From positions 1,121,001 to 1,185,000 of the forward strand of contig NZ_CP133782.1 in NCBI RefSeq assembly GCF_034351645.1: a DNA stretch of 64,000 nt. Direction: 5' to 3'. The translations under genes and the position numbers were made by a program. The stretch's first letter is position 1; each line of letters opens with the position of its first letter. The notes beneath the pieces are model-generated. The model did no database searches. It worked only from the letters and a program-made list of their open reading frames with translations, and was not told the DNA's origin. This DNA is from Pseudomonas sp. DC1.2 (GTDB lineage: Bacteria; Pseudomonadota; Gammaproteobacteria; Pseudomonadales; Pseudomonadaceae). Positions 1-9,803 of the stretch are shown piece by piece.

Positions 1-88
1 GGGCGGGCGCAAGGCCGTATGGCCGGCTCAGTATCAGCGGGCGACCCATCGGGATCAGCCGATTCATGAGTCCGATTTACGCGACTGA
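1..88 (+). CDS. 3' end of an unidentified CDS (partial)
   Basis: An open frame (frame 2) enters from the left edge and stops with TGA at 86-88, giving about 28 C-terminal residues that are basic and polar. A strong terminator hairpin follows 17 bp later, which fits the end of a rightward gene. The fragment is too short to assign a family. A second open frame (frame 3) runs to about 119 but crosses into the terminator stem, so it is less likely to be the real one. Confidence 0.4.
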   Translation, partial: GGRKAVWPAQYQRATHRDQPIHESDLRD

Positions 89-104
89 GCCGCCCTGTAA
101 AAAC

Positions 105-128
105 AAAAAGCCCCGGTAGGGGCTTTTT
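105..128. terminator. Bidirectional Rho-independent terminator
   Basis: A perfect stem of ten bases (A5-G-C4 pairing with G4-C-T5) closes a four-base loop. T-runs on both strands allow termination of the rightward partial gene and of leftward opgD, whose stop is at 154. Confidence 0.8.
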
Positions 129-153
129 GGTTCTCTGAGACGCCAATTTTCTT

Positions 154-1779
154 TCAGGTGTATTTACGCTTATCCGGTGCCGGCGGGAAATACTGATACA
201 ACCAGGTTTCACTCAACGTCCGGTCATGGGTGCGAATGAACAACCGCAGTTCTACCGGCGCGACGCTGTCATGGGTGGGGTACCAGTCAAATGTAATTCG
301 GTAACCCTTGATGTCATCGAGCACCAATACGTTGAAGTCCTTTACCTCGCCGTTGGAACACGTGACCACCGGCTCAATCCCCGCGCCTTCCGGCAAGCGG
401 TCGAGACCTCCACCCGTGAAGTCCACGGCAAAGCGCCGCGCCCAGACTGGCGGGTAATGCTCGCCCGGCGCCCAGCCTTCGACGAAGCCGCCCATGCCCG
501 AACGCGTCGCATTGACCCGAGCCAGCGGTGTACCAACCGGCGGCAGGGCGCTCCAGTAAAGTTTGTAGCCGTAGTTCAGTGAGTCTCCCGCGGCGACTGG
601 TTTTTTTGGAGTCCAGAAGGCGACGATGTTATCCAGTGTCTCGCCGGTTGTAGGAATTTCCAGCAGATCGATAGAGCCTTCGCCCCACGCGGTGGTAGGT
701 TCCACCCACAAGCTTGGACGTTTGCTGTACCAATCGACGGTGTCCTGATAACTGGCAAATTCGTGGTCGGTTTGCACCAGTCCGAACCCTTTGGGGTCGG
801 TGTCAGCGAACGCATTGAATTGCAGGGTTGCCGGGTTGTTTAGCGGGCGGCAGATCCATTCACCATTGCCACGCCACATGGCCAGGCGATCAGAATCGTG
901 GATTTGCGGGTGAATGGTGTCGCACATGCGCCGTTCGTGGGTGCCGCAGCTGAACATGCTGGTCATCGGTGCAATGCCCAGCTGTTCAATGGCGGTGCGG
1001 GCATTGATGTGAGCGTCGATGCCCATGACCACCTGATTGGCCTGGCAATCGATGTCAAAACGGTAGGCGCCGGTGGCGCTCGGCGAGTCGAGCAGGGCAT
1101 AGACCACGAAACGGGTGCTGTCCTTCTCCGGTGTCTCGAACCAGAACTGGGTGAAATCCGGAAACTCTTCGCGCTTCCTGGCGTAGGTATCGATCGCCAG
1201 CCCTCGGGCCGAGAGCCCGTACTGGCCGGAGGCATCCACTGCGCGGAAGTAACTGGCGCCAAGGAACGACAGCACATCATGCCTGTCGAGTTCCGGCGCC
1301 TTGAACAGTTTGAACCCGGAGAAGCCGAGGTCACCCGTGAGCTGTTGGGTATCGACTGTGGTCTTTTCATAATTGAACAGCGATGGACGGAAATGCACTT
1401 CCCGGGCCTGACGCGTCTTGGCATCGACGCTGTACATGCGCACGGGTTGCTTGAAGCCCATGCCGACATGGAAAAACTGGACATCCAACTGACCGTTCAA
1501 GTCGTTCCACAGCGAGTGCTTACCGTCGTACTGAATCGCGTTGAAGTTCTGCGGTGTCAGGGTCGCCAGGGTCGGCGGTAGCACTTGCTTGCGGTCCTGA
1601 TAGTGATTGCCGGCAAGCTGTTTCGCCTGAACCTTCAGCGCTTCAAAGTCGAACGCCAGAGCCTCGCCATCGGCGGCGCCATTCCCGGCCCAGGCCCGTG
1701 CGGCCAGCAGACCTGTGGCCGACAGACCGGTGTAAGCCGCAATGGCCATGGACGCTTTAAGCAAATTTCTGCGGTGCAT
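154..1779 (-). CDS. opgD: Glucan biosynthesis protein D (OpgD/MdoD family)
   Basis: This 541-aa periplasmic protein belongs to the OpgG/OpgD family, which acts on the linear beta-1,2-glucan backbone of osmoregulated periplasmic glucans. The N-terminus is a Tat signal: HRRNLLKAS with twin arginines at residues 3-4, a hydrophobic stretch and an ARAWA cleavage region, matching the known Tat export of OpgD. The rest is the long beta-rich family domain with aromatic-rich C-terminal segments ending in KRKYT. The frame stays open 30 codons further upstream, but the ATG at 1779 is the one that places the twin-arginine motif at the N-terminus. The gene stands alone and ends at the shared terminator. 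Confidence 0.9.
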   Translation of the reverse strand: MHRRNLLKASMAIAAYTGLSATGLLAARAWAGNGAADGEALAFDFEALKVQAKQLAGNHYQDRKQVLPPTLATLTPQNFNAIQYDGKHSLWNDLNGQLDVQFFHVGMGFKQPVRMYSVDAKTRQAREVHFRPSLFNYEKTTVDTQQLTGDLGFSGFKLFKAPELDRHDVLSFLGASYFRAVDASGQYGLSARGLAIDTYARKREEFPDFTQFWFETPEKDSTRFVVYALLDSPSATGAYRFDIDCQANQVVMGIDAHINARTAIEQLGIAPMTSMFSCGTHERRMCDTIHPQIHDSDRLAMWRGNGEWICRPLNNPATLQFNAFADTDPKGFGLVQTDHEFASYQDTVDWYSKRPSLWVEPTTAWGEGSIDLLEIPTTGETLDNIVAFWTPKKPVAAGDSLNYGYKLYWSALPPVGTPLARVNATRSGMGGFVEGWAPGEHYPPVWARRFAVDFTGGGLDRLPEGAGIEPVVTCSNGEVKDFNVLVLDDIKGYRITFDWYPTHDSVAPVELRLFIRTHDRTLSETWLYQYFPPAPDKRKYT

Positions 1780-2192
1780 AGGGACAACCTGTCGTGAATA
1801 ATCCCGCGCCGTTCCTGGCACGTGCTGGATCAAAAATAACGGTTCGGACCTGCCTTCGGCCAAACGCAACGGACTTTAAACAGATGCCAAATAGCTTAAA
1901 GCGTTCGCTTGTGAAGAAAAAATGATGGAGTCGCGCCGCGACGGTACGGTGATTTACCACTGCTTGATGGTTCACATTTCCCACAGCATTTTCTGATTTA
2001 GAGGGCATATCTGCTTTTTTCGACTAATTACTCTAAAAACAACGCTTCCGCGCCGATTTACTTTCTATTCTATGGAGATGACCGGTTTAAGTCCGTCAGA
2101 CCGGTGGGTTCAGCGGGCGCAAGGTCGCTGCTGCAAGTAGTCGGGCGATGCGCACATTTGCCGTTTTTTAGCGTTATAGAAGGACATCGTCC
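1780..2192. other. Intergenic region, 413 bp
   Basis: This gap lies between the divergent opgD and the small gene at 2193 and must carry both promoters. Its middle (about 1900-2080) is A+T-richer than its surroundings. Short open frames here lack a ribosome-binding site and look like noise. I see no tRNA, operator palindrome or repeat I can name. Confidence 0.5.
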
Positions 2193-2378
2193 ATGTCGAA
2201 AGTACAAGGCATCACTGAAATGTTAGGAATCTTTCCCTGCTTGGCCATTGGGCGGCGAAGGCGTCGGCTCAATTCCGACGAGATGAAATTGGTGGAGCGG
2301 TATCGCGAGTTGTCGGAAAGCGACCGGATTGCAATGCGGTATCTGGTGGATGCGATGAGGAGCGTTTCGCGGTTTTGA
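2193..2378 (+). CDS. Small conserved-looking hypothetical protein (61 aa)
   Basis: A 61-aa basic protein. A GAAGGA ribosome-binding site sits about eight bases before the ATG, and a good terminator follows the stop by 23 bp, so this is a compact monocistronic gene rather than a chance frame. Residues 20-28 are a cluster of arginines (GRRRRRLNS). The C-terminal half, beginning EMKLVERYRELSESD, is predicted amphipathic helix and resembles the tail of small helix-turn-helix regulators, but no DNA-binding domain is present. Function is unknown; a small protein-protein or nucleic-acid binding role is only a guess. Confidence 0.7.
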   Translation: MSKVQGITEMLGIFPCLAIGRRRRRLNSDEMKLVERYRELSESDRIAMRYLVDAMRSVSRF

Positions 2379-2400
2379 GCGTAGGTGCTTACTGTGACGA

Positions 2401-2430
2401 AGGGGCGGACTGCGAAGTCTGCCCCTTTTT
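2401..2430 (+). terminator. Rho-independent terminator
   Basis: An 11-bp stem (AGGGGCGGACT with its complement, one G-U pair) closes a short loop and is followed by a T5 run. It ends the 61-aa gene. Confidence 0.8.
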
Positions 2431-2469
2431 CATTGAGATACCCGCCCGTTGCGAGCAGAGATCTTGTCC

Positions 2470-3954
2470 TTACCGGCTGACGTCCCAGGCATCCCCCGCG
2501 GGTGCGGTGCCGTGGTCATACGGCTTGGCCAGCCACATGTAGAGCAGGCCCAGGCCAATGACAATCGCGGTACTTAGTACCATGGCGTAGTTGATGTACC
2601 ACGCCGCCTCAGGTGTACGCGGCCAGGCCATATTGATGATGGCGCTCACGCCGTAGATCAGCGCGCCGATGTTGACCGGCAGGCCCCAGGCGCCGAGGGT
2701 GAATTTGCCGCTCGGTTTCCAGCCTTTCATCCGTGCGTACAGGGCGGCCAGCACAATCATCTGGAACGCCAGGTAGATGCCGATGGCGGCGAAGCTGACG
2801 ATGGTTGCGACTGCGTCTTGCAGGAAAAATCCAAGAGCGATGATCAGCGCCGGCAGGACACCGGACACGAACAGCGCCGCAACCGGCACCTGCGTTGTAG
2901 GGGAAATCTTTTTCAGCAGGGCGCTGCCGATGACCATTTCGTCCCTGGCGTAGGAGTACAGCAGACGACTCGCCGCCGCTTGCAGGCTAATCACGCAGGA
3001 GATGAAGGAAATCATCACCACGCCCATCACCACTTTCGAACCCACTGGGCCAAAGGCGTTGTTGAGGATGGTGGTGACCGGGTCCTTGTCGGTGCCGTTG
3101 ATCACCGCTTGCATGTCCGGTACGGCGAGGATCAGGGCCAGGCAGGCGAACATGGCGGAGATGCCGCCGATGTAGATGGTCATGCACATCGCGATCGGAA
3201 TCTGCTTGCTCGGGTTCGGTGTTTCTTCGGCGACATCGCCGCAGGCCTCGAAGCCGTAGTACAGGAACATCCCCGCCAGCGACGCGGTAAGGAAGGCGGG
3301 CAGGTATGAGCCGTCGATGCGGATGTCGAAAGTGTTGAACAGCACGCTGAGCGGTTGATGACGTTCAAACACCAGCAGGTACACCCCGACGATTACCGCG
3401 CCGATCAACTCACAGAGGAAGCCGAACATGGCAATCCGTGCCAGCACCTTGGTGCCGCTGAGATTGACCAGCGTGGCGAACAGTGTCAGGAACAGCGCAA
3501 TGACAATGTTGGTGGTGTTGCTCGGTTCAAAACCCATCATCGCGGCCAGGTACGGACCGGCGCCGACCGCAACGGCGGCGATGGTCACGCACAGGGCAAT
3601 GGAGTAAATCCAGCCCACCATCCACGCCCAGCGCTTGCCCACCAGGCGACGCGCCCATGGGTATACGCCGCCGGAAATCGGAAACTGCGAGACCACTTCG
3701 CCGAAGATCAGGCACACCAGCAACTGGCCACAACCGACCAACAAATAGGCCCAGAACATCGGCGGTCCGCCAGCGGCCAGGCACAGGCCGAACAGGGTAT
3801 AGACCCCAACGACCGGCGAGAGATAGGTGAAACCCAGGGCGAAGTTTTCCCACAGGCTCATGCTGCGATTGAAGTTTGAGGTGTAACCCAGTTTGCGCAG
3901 TTGCTCGGCGTCGCTGTCGGCGACCGCTGCAGAGAGATCGGGTGATGCACTCAT
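2470..3954 (-). CDS. APC-superfamily amino acid/polyamine permease
   Basis: A 494-aa integral membrane protein with about twelve hydrophobic segments, typical in length for APC-superfamily amino acid or GABA/polyamine transporters. The N-terminus (RKLGYTSNFNRSMSLWENFA) followed by a glycine-rich first helix and the ISGGVYPWARRL stretch are characteristic of the GABA/choline-permease-like branch. It is the last gene of a leftward cluster containing two aminobutyraldehyde dehydrogenases and a YdcSTUV importer, separated from patD by 172 bp, so it may have its own promoter. Context suggests GABA, putrescine or a related amine as substrate, but the sequence alone does not settle it. Confidence 0.85.
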   Translation of the reverse strand: MSASPDLSAAVADSDAEQLRKLGYTSNFNRSMSLWENFALGFTYLSPVVGVYTLFGLCLAAGGPPMFWAYLLVGCGQLLVCLIFGEVVSQFPISGGVYPWARRLVGKRWAWMVGWIYSIALCVTIAAVAVGAGPYLAAMMGFEPSNTTNIVIALFLTLFATLVNLSGTKVLARIAMFGFLCELIGAVIVGVYLLVFERHQPLSVLFNTFDIRIDGSYLPAFLTASLAGMFLYYGFEACGDVAEETPNPSKQIPIAMCMTIYIGGISAMFACLALILAVPDMQAVINGTDKDPVTTILNNAFGPVGSKVVMGVVMISFISCVISLQAAASRLLYSYARDEMVIGSALLKKISPTTQVPVAALFVSGVLPALIIALGFFLQDAVATIVSFAAIGIYLAFQMIVLAALYARMKGWKPSGKFTLGAWGLPVNIGALIYGVSAIINMAWPRTPEAAWYINYAMVLSTAIVIGLGLLYMWLAKPYDHGTAPAGDAWDVSR

Positions 3955-4126
3955 GGTGTGTTAGCTCCGGAAAATCAGCAGATTTCGGATGTCCGACTCC
4001 GTGGCAGGGCCGTGAAGGCGCTGCCCGGATCGGTGGTTATTGTTTTGGTTTTTTGGGGTGGAACCTGGTGATGCTAAGTGCCGGTTTCTTCCTTGAGATT
4101 GCGCTGACGCCATCGCGAGCAGGCTT

Positions 4127-5551
4127 TTAATGCTTGAACATCACATGCCGAACCGTGGTGTAGTCCTCCAGCCCGTACATGGACATGTCCTTCCCGTAAC
4201 CGGACAATTTCTGACCGCCGTGGGGCATTTCGCTGACCAGCATGAAGTGTGTATTCACCCAGGTGCAGCCGTACTGCAAGCGTGCGGCCAGGCGATGAGC
4301 GCGACCCACATCCGTGGTCCAGACCGACGACGCCAGGCCGTAGTCAGAGTCGTTAGCCCAGCCCAGTACCTGCGCTTCATCCGTGAATTTCGTGACGGAC
4401 ACCACTGGACCAAACACTTCGCGACGAACGATCTCGTCGTCCTGTTGCGCATCGGCCAACACTGTCGGTTCAAAGAAGAAACCATTGCCTTCCACGGCCT
4501 TGCCGCCGGTGATCAGGCGGATATGCCGTTGCGCTACGGCACGCTCGACAAACCCGGCTACGCGGTCGCGGTGTTGTGCGGTGATCAGTGGGCCAAGTTC
4601 GGTTGTCGGGTCATCCTGCAAGCCGTACTTGATGGTGCGGACGGCGGCGCCGAGCTTCTCGACGAACTGCTCGTAGAGGCCTTCTTGCACATAGATGCGG
4701 CAGGCGGCGGTACAGTCTTGCCCGGCGTTGTAGAAGCCAAAGGTGCGAATACCGGCCACAGCGGCATCAATATCGGCGTCGTCGAAGATGATCACCGGGG
4801 CCTTGCCGCCCAGTTCCATGTGCAGGCGTTTGACGCTGCCGGCGGTGCTGGAAATGATGTTAGCGCCGGTAGCGATGGAGCCGGTCAGCGACACCATGCG
4901 CACTTTCGGGTGAGTGACCAGCGGGTTACCCACGGTAGGACCACGACCAAACACCAGATTGAGCACGCCGGCCGGGAATATCTCTGACGCTAGTTGCGCC
5001 AAGCGCAACGCGGTCAGCGGGGTTTGTTCCGATGGCTTGAGCACCACGGTATTGCCGGCAGCGAGGGCCGGGGCGATTTTCCAGGCGACCATCATCAACG
5101 GGTAGTTCCACGGCGCGATGGACGCGATCACGCCCACCGGGTCGCGGCGGATCATTGAAGTGTGCCCCGCCAGGTATTCACCGCCCGCCGAACCGCTCAT
5201 GCAACGGCTGGCGCCAGCGAAGAAACGGAACACGTCGGCAATCGCCGGGATCTCGTCGTTGAGTGCCGCGCTGTACGGTTTACCGCAGTTATCCGATTCG
5301 AGTTTGGCCAGTTCTTCGCCGTGGGCCTCGATGGCGTCGGCGAGTTTTAGCAGCAGCAGCGAGCGGTCTTTGGGCGGGGTTTGCGACCACCCTTCGAAGG
5401 CATTGTCGGCGGCCCGCACAGCCGCGTCGACCTGAGCTTCGCTGGCTTCATTGATTTCGACCAGCACGCGACCTAGGGCCGGATTGAACACCGGTTGAGC
5501 GGGGCCTTCGCCATCGACCAGTTGGCCATTGATCAAGAGTTTGGTTTGCAT
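4127..5551 (-). CDS. patD: Gamma-aminobutyraldehyde dehydrogenase (PatD/YdcW)
   Basis: A 474-aa NAD(P)-dependent aldehyde dehydrogenase, the same length as E. coli PatD (YdcW), which oxidises 4-aminobutanal from putrescine to GABA. Seen in the sequence are the general-base Glu region (MELGGKAP), the catalytic Cys in [13 protein letters not shown], the cofactor segment [10 protein letters not shown] and a C-terminus ending [14 protein letters not shown] that closely follows PatD. The start at 5551 is preceded by GAGGA; the open frame extends 13 codons further without a better site. It lies 85 bp behind the permease gene ydcV, the same position ydcW has in the E. coli ydcSTUVW operon. Confidence 0.92.
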   Translation of the reverse strand: MQTKLLINGQLVDGEGPAQPVFNPALGRVLVEINEASEAQVDAAVRAADNAFEGWSQTPPKDRSLLLLKLADAIEAHGEELAKLESDNCGKPYSAALNDEIPAIADVFRFFAGASRCMSGSAGGEYLAGHTSMIRRDPVGVIASIAPWNYPLMMVAWKIAPALAAGNTVVLKPSEQTPLTALRLAQLASEIFPAGVLNLVFGRGPTVGNPLVTHPKVRMVSLTGSIATGANIISSTAGSVKRLHMELGGKAPVIIFDDADIDAAVAGIRTFGFYNAGQDCTAACRIYVQEGLYEQFVEKLGAAVRTIKYGLQDDPTTELGPLITAQHRDRVAGFVERAVAQRHIRLITGGKAVEGNGFFFEPTVLADAQQDDEIVRREVFGPVVSVTKFTDEAQVLGWANDSDYGLASSVWTTDVGRAHRLAARLQYGCTWVNTHFMLVSEMPHGGQKLSGYGKDMSMYGLEDYTTVRHVMFKH

Positions 5552-5636
5552 CGTGTGGTCCTCATCGAAGCGGTTGTCGGTTATCTGCAAGCCCGCGCCC
5601 CGAAAAAGCGCGTCCCACAGTAAAAATCGTTGTCAG

Positions 5637-6479
5637 TTACTTGCCGCCACTGCCCGCTACACTCTCGCCGCCACGGGTCAGGTAATAGGCACCGAGGATT
5701 GGCAGCATGGTCACCATCATCACCAGCATCGCGACGACGTTGGTTACCGGCACGTCTCGTGGGCGGCTGAGTTGGTTCAGCAACCACAGCGGCAAAGTGC
5801 GTTCATGGCCGGCGGTAAACGTGGTGACGATGATCTCGTCGAACGACAGGGCGAAGGCGAGCATGCCGCCTGCCAGCAATGCCGAGCCGAGACTGGGCAG
5901 TACGATGTAGCGAAAGGTCTGCCAGCCGTCGGCGCCAAGGTCCATCGAAGCTTCGATCAAACTGTGCGAGGTGCGCCGTAACCGCGCGATCACGTTGTTG
6001 TAGACGATCACCACGCAGAAGGTCGCGTGGCCAACAATGATGGTGAACATTCCCGGCTCAATCCCCAGCGATTTGAAGGTCGCCAGCAACGCGATCCCGG
6101 TGATGATCCCCGGCAAGGCAATCGGCAGAATCAGCATCAGCGAAATCCCTTGTTTGCCGAAGAACTCACGGCGATACAACGCCGCCGACGCCAGCGTGCC
6201 GAGGACCATCGCAATCAAGGTGGCGATGCCAGCAATTTCAGCCGACAGCTTGATGGCTTCCAGCACGTCCGGCCTCGAAAACGCCACGCTGAACCAGTGC
6301 AGGGTGAAACCCTTGGGCGGAAAGCTGAACGCCGCCTCTTCGGTGTTGAAGGCGTACAGGAAGATGATCAGGATCGGAAAGTGCAGAAACAGCAACCCGC
6401 CCCACGCGGCGATTTTCAGGCCCAGGGAGGCTTGGTCGCCTTGTTTGACGGCGGTTGGTTTTTTCGAATCAGAGCGCAT
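5637..6479 (-). CDS. ydcV: ABC transporter inner-membrane permease (YdcV/PotC type)
   Basis: A 280-aa permease with about six hydrophobic segments. The binding-protein-dependent transport EAA-type loop is near residues 180-200 ([20 protein letters not shown]), where the ATPase couples. It overlaps the end of the preceding permease gene by 11 bp, so the two subunits are translationally coupled. With YdcU it forms the membrane channel of a spermidine/putrescine-type importer. The C-terminus is a short Gly/Ser tail. Confidence 0.9.
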   Translation of the reverse strand: MRSDSKKPTAVKQGDQASLGLKIAAWGGLLFLHFPILIIFLYAFNTEEAAFSFPPKGFTLHWFSVAFSRPDVLEAIKLSAEIAGIATLIAMVLGTLASAALYRREFFGKQGISLMLILPIALPGIITGIALLATFKSLGIEPGMFTIIVGHATFCVVIVYNNVIARLRRTSHSLIEASMDLGADGWQTFRYIVLPSLGSALLAGGMLAFALSFDEIIVTTFTAGHERTLPLWLLNQLSRPRDVPVTNVVAMLVMMVTMLPILGAYYLTRGGESVAGSGGK

Positions 6480-7416
6480 CGAAAGCCCCCAGACGTTTGA
6501 CGAGGGTCAGGTACACGGCGATCAATACGATCGGCACTAAGGTGAACGCGGCGGCCATCGGCATGTTGCCGATAGCGCCCTGTTGGGCGTAAACCATGCT
6601 GCCGACGAAGTAGCCCGGCGGCCCCACCAGTTGCGGCACGATGAAGTCGCCCAAGGTCAGCGAAAAGGTGAAGATCGAACCGGCAGCGATACCCGGAATC
6701 GACAGCGGCACAATCACCTGCATGAAGGTCTGGAGCGGCTTGGCGCCAAGGTCCGCCGAAGCTTGCAGCAGCGACGGCGGCAGGCGTTCCAGCGAGGCCT
6801 GAATCGGCAGGATCATGAACGGCAGCCAGATGTAGACGAACACCATGAAGCGACCCAGGTGCGAGGTCGACAAGGTGCTGCCGCCGACCCCCGGAATGCC
6901 CAGCACACACTGTAAAACCGGCTCCAGCCCCAGGTGCTGAACGAACCACTGTGCAACACCGCCCTTGGCCAGCAGCAAGGTCCAGGCGTAGGCCTTGACG
7001 ATATAACTGGCCCACATCGGCAGCATCACGGCGATGTAGAAAAAGGCCTTGGTCTTGCCGCTGGTGTAGCGCGCCATGTAATAGGCAATCGGAAAGGCGA
7101 CGATGGCGCTGGCGATCGACACGACAATCGCCATGCTCAAGGTGCGCAGGATGATGTCGAAATTCGACGGCTGAAACAGTGCAGCGAAGTTCGCCAGGGT
7201 CAGGTCGGGCGTGACCGCCATGGTGAAGTCGTCGAAGGTGTAGAACCCCTGCCACAGCAGGGTCAGCAGCGAACCGAGATAAATGGCGCCGAACCAGATC
7301 AGCGGCGGCACCAGCAACAGCGTCAGGTACAGGTTGGGTCGGCGATACAGTAGGTTGGAAAACCTGCGCAACGGCGAGCGGCCGGCCGGGATTTGAGTGA
7401 TCGCCAACGTGTTCAT
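6469..7416 (-). CDS. ydcU: ABC transporter inner-membrane permease (YdcU/PotB type)
   Basis: A 315-aa permease of the spermidine/putrescine ABC family, with an N-terminal cytosolic stretch, a first membrane helix around residues 30-55 ([18 protein letters not shown]) and an EAA loop containing [21 protein letters not shown]. The ATG at 7416 begins two bases after the stop of the upstream ATPase gene; six in-frame codons before it would overlap that gene and are less likely. It partners with YdcV. Confidence 0.9.
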   Translation of the reverse strand: MNTLAITQIPAGRSPLRRFSNLLYRRPNLYLTLLLVPPLIWFGAIYLGSLLTLLWQGFYTFDDFTMAVTPDLTLANFAALFQPSNFDIILRTLSMAIVVSIASAIVAFPIAYYMARYTSGKTKAFFYIAVMLPMWASYIVKAYAWTLLLAKGGVAQWFVQHLGLEPVLQCVLGIPGVGGSTLSTSHLGRFMVFVYIWLPFMILPIQASLERLPPSLLQASADLGAKPLQTFMQVIVPLSIPGIAAGSIFTFSLTLGDFIVPQLVGPPGYFVGSMVYAQQGAIGNMPMAAAFTLVPIVLIAVYLTLVKRLGAFDAL

Positions 7417-7417
7417 C

Positions 7418-8455
7418 TCACGCCCCGCCCGCAACGGTATCGTGCAACTGCGTCATCGCCTCGCGCGCCCAGCGTGCGGTGATGCGTTGCCCAGTCTGGT
7501 GTTGCGCGCTGATGTCCAGCCACTGGTTGTTGGCCTGGCTGATGTTTAGCGTCTGCCCGTTTTCCAGTCTCAGTTCGTAGCGGGTGGCGCTGCCTTGGTA
7601 CTGAATGTCGTGCAGCAAGCCGCTGACTTCAATCTCATGGCTGGCCAGCGGGCCTTCAGCGAAACGCACGTGTTCCGGGCGAATCGAGAACGGCTGCGGG
7701 TTGCCGCTCAACTGCTTTGCCAGATCGCCGCGAATCACATTGGAGGTGCCGACAAATTCAGCGACAAACGTGGTTGCCGGTTTCATGTAGAGGTTGCGTG
7801 GGGTATCGACCTGCTCGATGCGCCCCTTGTTGAACACGGCGACGCGGTCGGACATCGACAGGGCTTCGGTCTGGTCGTGTGTGACGAAGATGAAGGTGAT
7901 GCCGAGTTGGCGTTGCAGCTTTTTCAGCTCACTCTGCATTTGTTCGCGCAGCTTTAAATCCAGTGCGCCGAGCGGTTCGTCGAGCAGCAGTACGCGCGGA
8001 CGATTGACCAAGGCGCGCGCCAGGGCCACACGCTGGCGCTGACCGCCGGACAGTTGCACGGGTTTGCGCTCGCCGTAGCCACCGAGGGCGACCATGTCGA
8101 GGGCTTCTTCGGCGCGTGTGTGGCGCTCGGCCTTGCCGACGCCTTTGACTTTTAAACCGTAGGCGACGTTGTCGCGCACGTTCATATGCGGGAACAGCGC
8201 GTAATCCTGAAACACGGTGTTCACGTCACGTTGATACGGCGGCAGCCCGGCGGCTTCCTCGCCATGAATACGAATAGAGCCTGCGCTCGGTTGTTCAAAA
8301 CCGGCGATCAGGCGCAGGCAGGTGGTTTTGCCGGAGCCTGAGGGCCCGAGCATGGAGAAGAACTCGCCGTCCTGGATATCGATGGAAACCCGGTCTACGG
8401 CTTTCACTTCGCCGAATAGACGGGAAACGTTGGTGAACTGGACTGCAAGCGTCAT
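7418..8455 (-). CDS. ydcT: ABC transporter ATP-binding protein (YdcT/PotA type)
   Basis: A 345-aa ATPase that energises the importer. Walker A is GPSGSGKT at residues 37-44, the signature is LSGGQRQR, Walker B is VLLLDEPLGALD and the H-loop is FVTHDQTEA. After about residue 235 comes a C-terminal TOBE-type regulatory domain (FSIRPEHVRF), the usual PotA layout. It is preceded by the binding-protein gene and followed immediately by the two permease genes, so it sits in one transcription unit with them. Confidence 0.93.
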   Translation of the reverse strand: MTLAVQFTNVSRLFGEVKAVDRVSIDIQDGEFFSMLGPSGSGKTTCLRLIAGFEQPSAGSIRIHGEEAAGLPPYQRDVNTVFQDYALFPHMNVRDNVAYGLKVKGVGKAERHTRAEEALDMVALGGYGERKPVQLSGGQRQRVALARALVNRPRVLLLDEPLGALDLKLREQMQSELKKLQRQLGITFIFVTHDQTEALSMSDRVAVFNKGRIEQVDTPRNLYMKPATTFVAEFVGTSNVIRGDLAKQLSGNPQPFSIRPEHVRFAEGPLASHEIEVSGLLHDIQYQGSATRYELRLENGQTLNISQANNQWLDISAQHQTGQRITARWAREAMTQLHDTVAGGA

Positions 8456-8492
8456 GGCGCGTAACTCCGAAAATCTGAATCTTTAAAAGCAT

Positions 8493-8554
8493 CGCGAGCA
8501 GGTTCACTCCCACCGTGGAGTGTGATCAAACAGGTGGGCGTGAGCCTGCTCGCG
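8493..8554. repeat. REPIN (paired REP sequences)
   Basis: Two 22-bp arms, 8493-8514 and 8533-8554, are inverted complements with two mismatches around an 18-bp loop; the outer core is CGCGAGCAGG. This is the extragenic palindromic element common in fluorescent pseudomonads. It lies in the gap between ydcS and ydcT and could stabilise the upstream mRNA or weaken read-through, giving more binding protein than ATPase. Confidence 0.8.
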
Positions 8555-8562
8555 AAAGGGCC

Positions 8563-9714
8563 TTAACGACCGCCCATAATCGCGATGTAGTCCTGGGTCC
8601 AGCGGCTGTACGGTACGAATTTTCCGCCCTCGGCCTGCGGGGTTTTCCAGAAGGCGATTTTCTCGAACTGGTCGAAACCGTTGGTTTTGCATCCCTCGGC
8701 GCCTAACAGTTCACTGCCTGTACACGCCGCTGGCACGGCTGGCAACGAGCCGAACCACGCGGCCACATCGCCCTGGACTTTCGGTTGCAGCGACCAGTCC
8801 ATCCACTTGTAGGCGCAGTTCGGGTGCTTGGCCTCGGCGTGCAACATCGTGGTGTCGGCCCAGCCGGTGGCGCCCTCTTTGGGGATGGTCGAGGCAATGG
8901 GCTGTTTCTCGTTGATCAGGCCGTTGACTTGATACGGCCAGGCGCTGGACGCGACCACGCCTTCATTCTTGAAGTCACTCATCTGCACGGTGGTGTCGTG
9001 CCAGTAGCGGTGGATCAACGGTTGCTGCGCGCGTAACAGGTCAAGCACGGCTTTGTACTGGGTTTCGGTCAGCTCGTAAGGACTCTGGATGCCCAGTTCA
9101 GGGTGGGTGGTTTTCAGGTACAGCGCAGCGTCGGCGATGTAGATCGGACCGTCATACGCTTGCACACGGCCCTTGTTCGGCTTGCCGTCCGGCAAGTTTT
9201 GCGCGTTGAACACCACCCCCCAACTGGTCGGCGCGGTTTTGAACACCGTGGTGTTGTACATCAGCACGTTCGGGCCCCACTGATATGGGGTGCCGTAGGT
9301 CTGTTTGTTGACCACGTACCACGGTGCATCTTTCAAGCGCGGGTCGATGCTTTTCCAGTTCGAGATCAAATCCGTGTTGATCGGCTGCACACGCTTGCCG
9401 ACGATCAAGCGCAACGAAGCATCGCCCGAGGCGGTGACCAAGTCGTACCCGCCCTTGGCCATCAGGCTGACCATTTCATCGGAGGTGGCGGCGGTTTTCA
9501 CATTGACCTTGCAGCCGGTTTCCTTCTCGAACCCGGTCACCCAGTCGTAGGCTTTATCGCTCTCTCCCCGCTCGATGTAGCCGGGCCAAGCCACGATATC
9601 CAACTGACCTTCGCCGGCGCCGATGGTTTTCAGCGGTTCGGCAGCCTGGAGGCAGGCACTGGCCAGCAACGCGGTGGTGATTGCACTGAGCAGTGCGGTC
9701 TTATGCGCGAACAT
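8563..9714 (-). CDS. ydcS: Periplasmic polyamine-type binding protein (YdcS)
   Basis: A 383-aa solute-binding protein with an N-terminal signal peptide (hydrophobic residues 7-24, probable cleavage after LQAA). The mature sequence follows E. coli YdcS closely in stretches such as LDIVAWPGYIERG, TSDEMVSLMAKGGYDLVTA and the C-terminus FVPYSRWTQDYIAIMGGR. YdcS is a PotD-family protein linked to putrescine uptake. Several cysteines near the C-terminus may form a disulfide. It is the first transporter gene in transcription order, just after the second aldehyde dehydrogenase gene and before the REPIN. Confidence 0.93.
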   Translation of the reverse strand: MFAHKTALLSAITTALLASACLQAAEPLKTIGAGEGQLDIVAWPGYIERGESDKAYDWVTGFEKETGCKVNVKTAATSDEMVSLMAKGGYDLVTASGDASLRLIVGKRVQPINTDLISNWKSIDPRLKDAPWYVVNKQTYGTPYQWGPNVLMYNTTVFKTAPTSWGVVFNAQNLPDGKPNKGRVQAYDGPIYIADAALYLKTTHPELGIQSPYELTETQYKAVLDLLRAQQPLIHRYWHDTTVQMSDFKNEGVVASSAWPYQVNGLINEKQPIASTIPKEGATGWADTTMLHAEAKHPNCAYKWMDWSLQPKVQGDVAAWFGSLPAVPAACTGSELLGAEGCKTNGFDQFEKIAFWKTPQAEGGKFVPYSRWTQDYIAIMGGR

Positions 9715-9803
9715 GGGGTTTCCCTCTACTTTAATTATGGTCGGGGCAGTGTTGAACGGGGTCGAGCCAGTGCCTTTGCGGCTGATTGTTAGGGGTGTGC
9801 GCT

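Noticed and set aside
1757..2008. An 83-codon leftward frame upstream of opgD
   Set aside because: It overlaps the opgD signal-peptide region, has no ribosome-binding site and no recognisable features.
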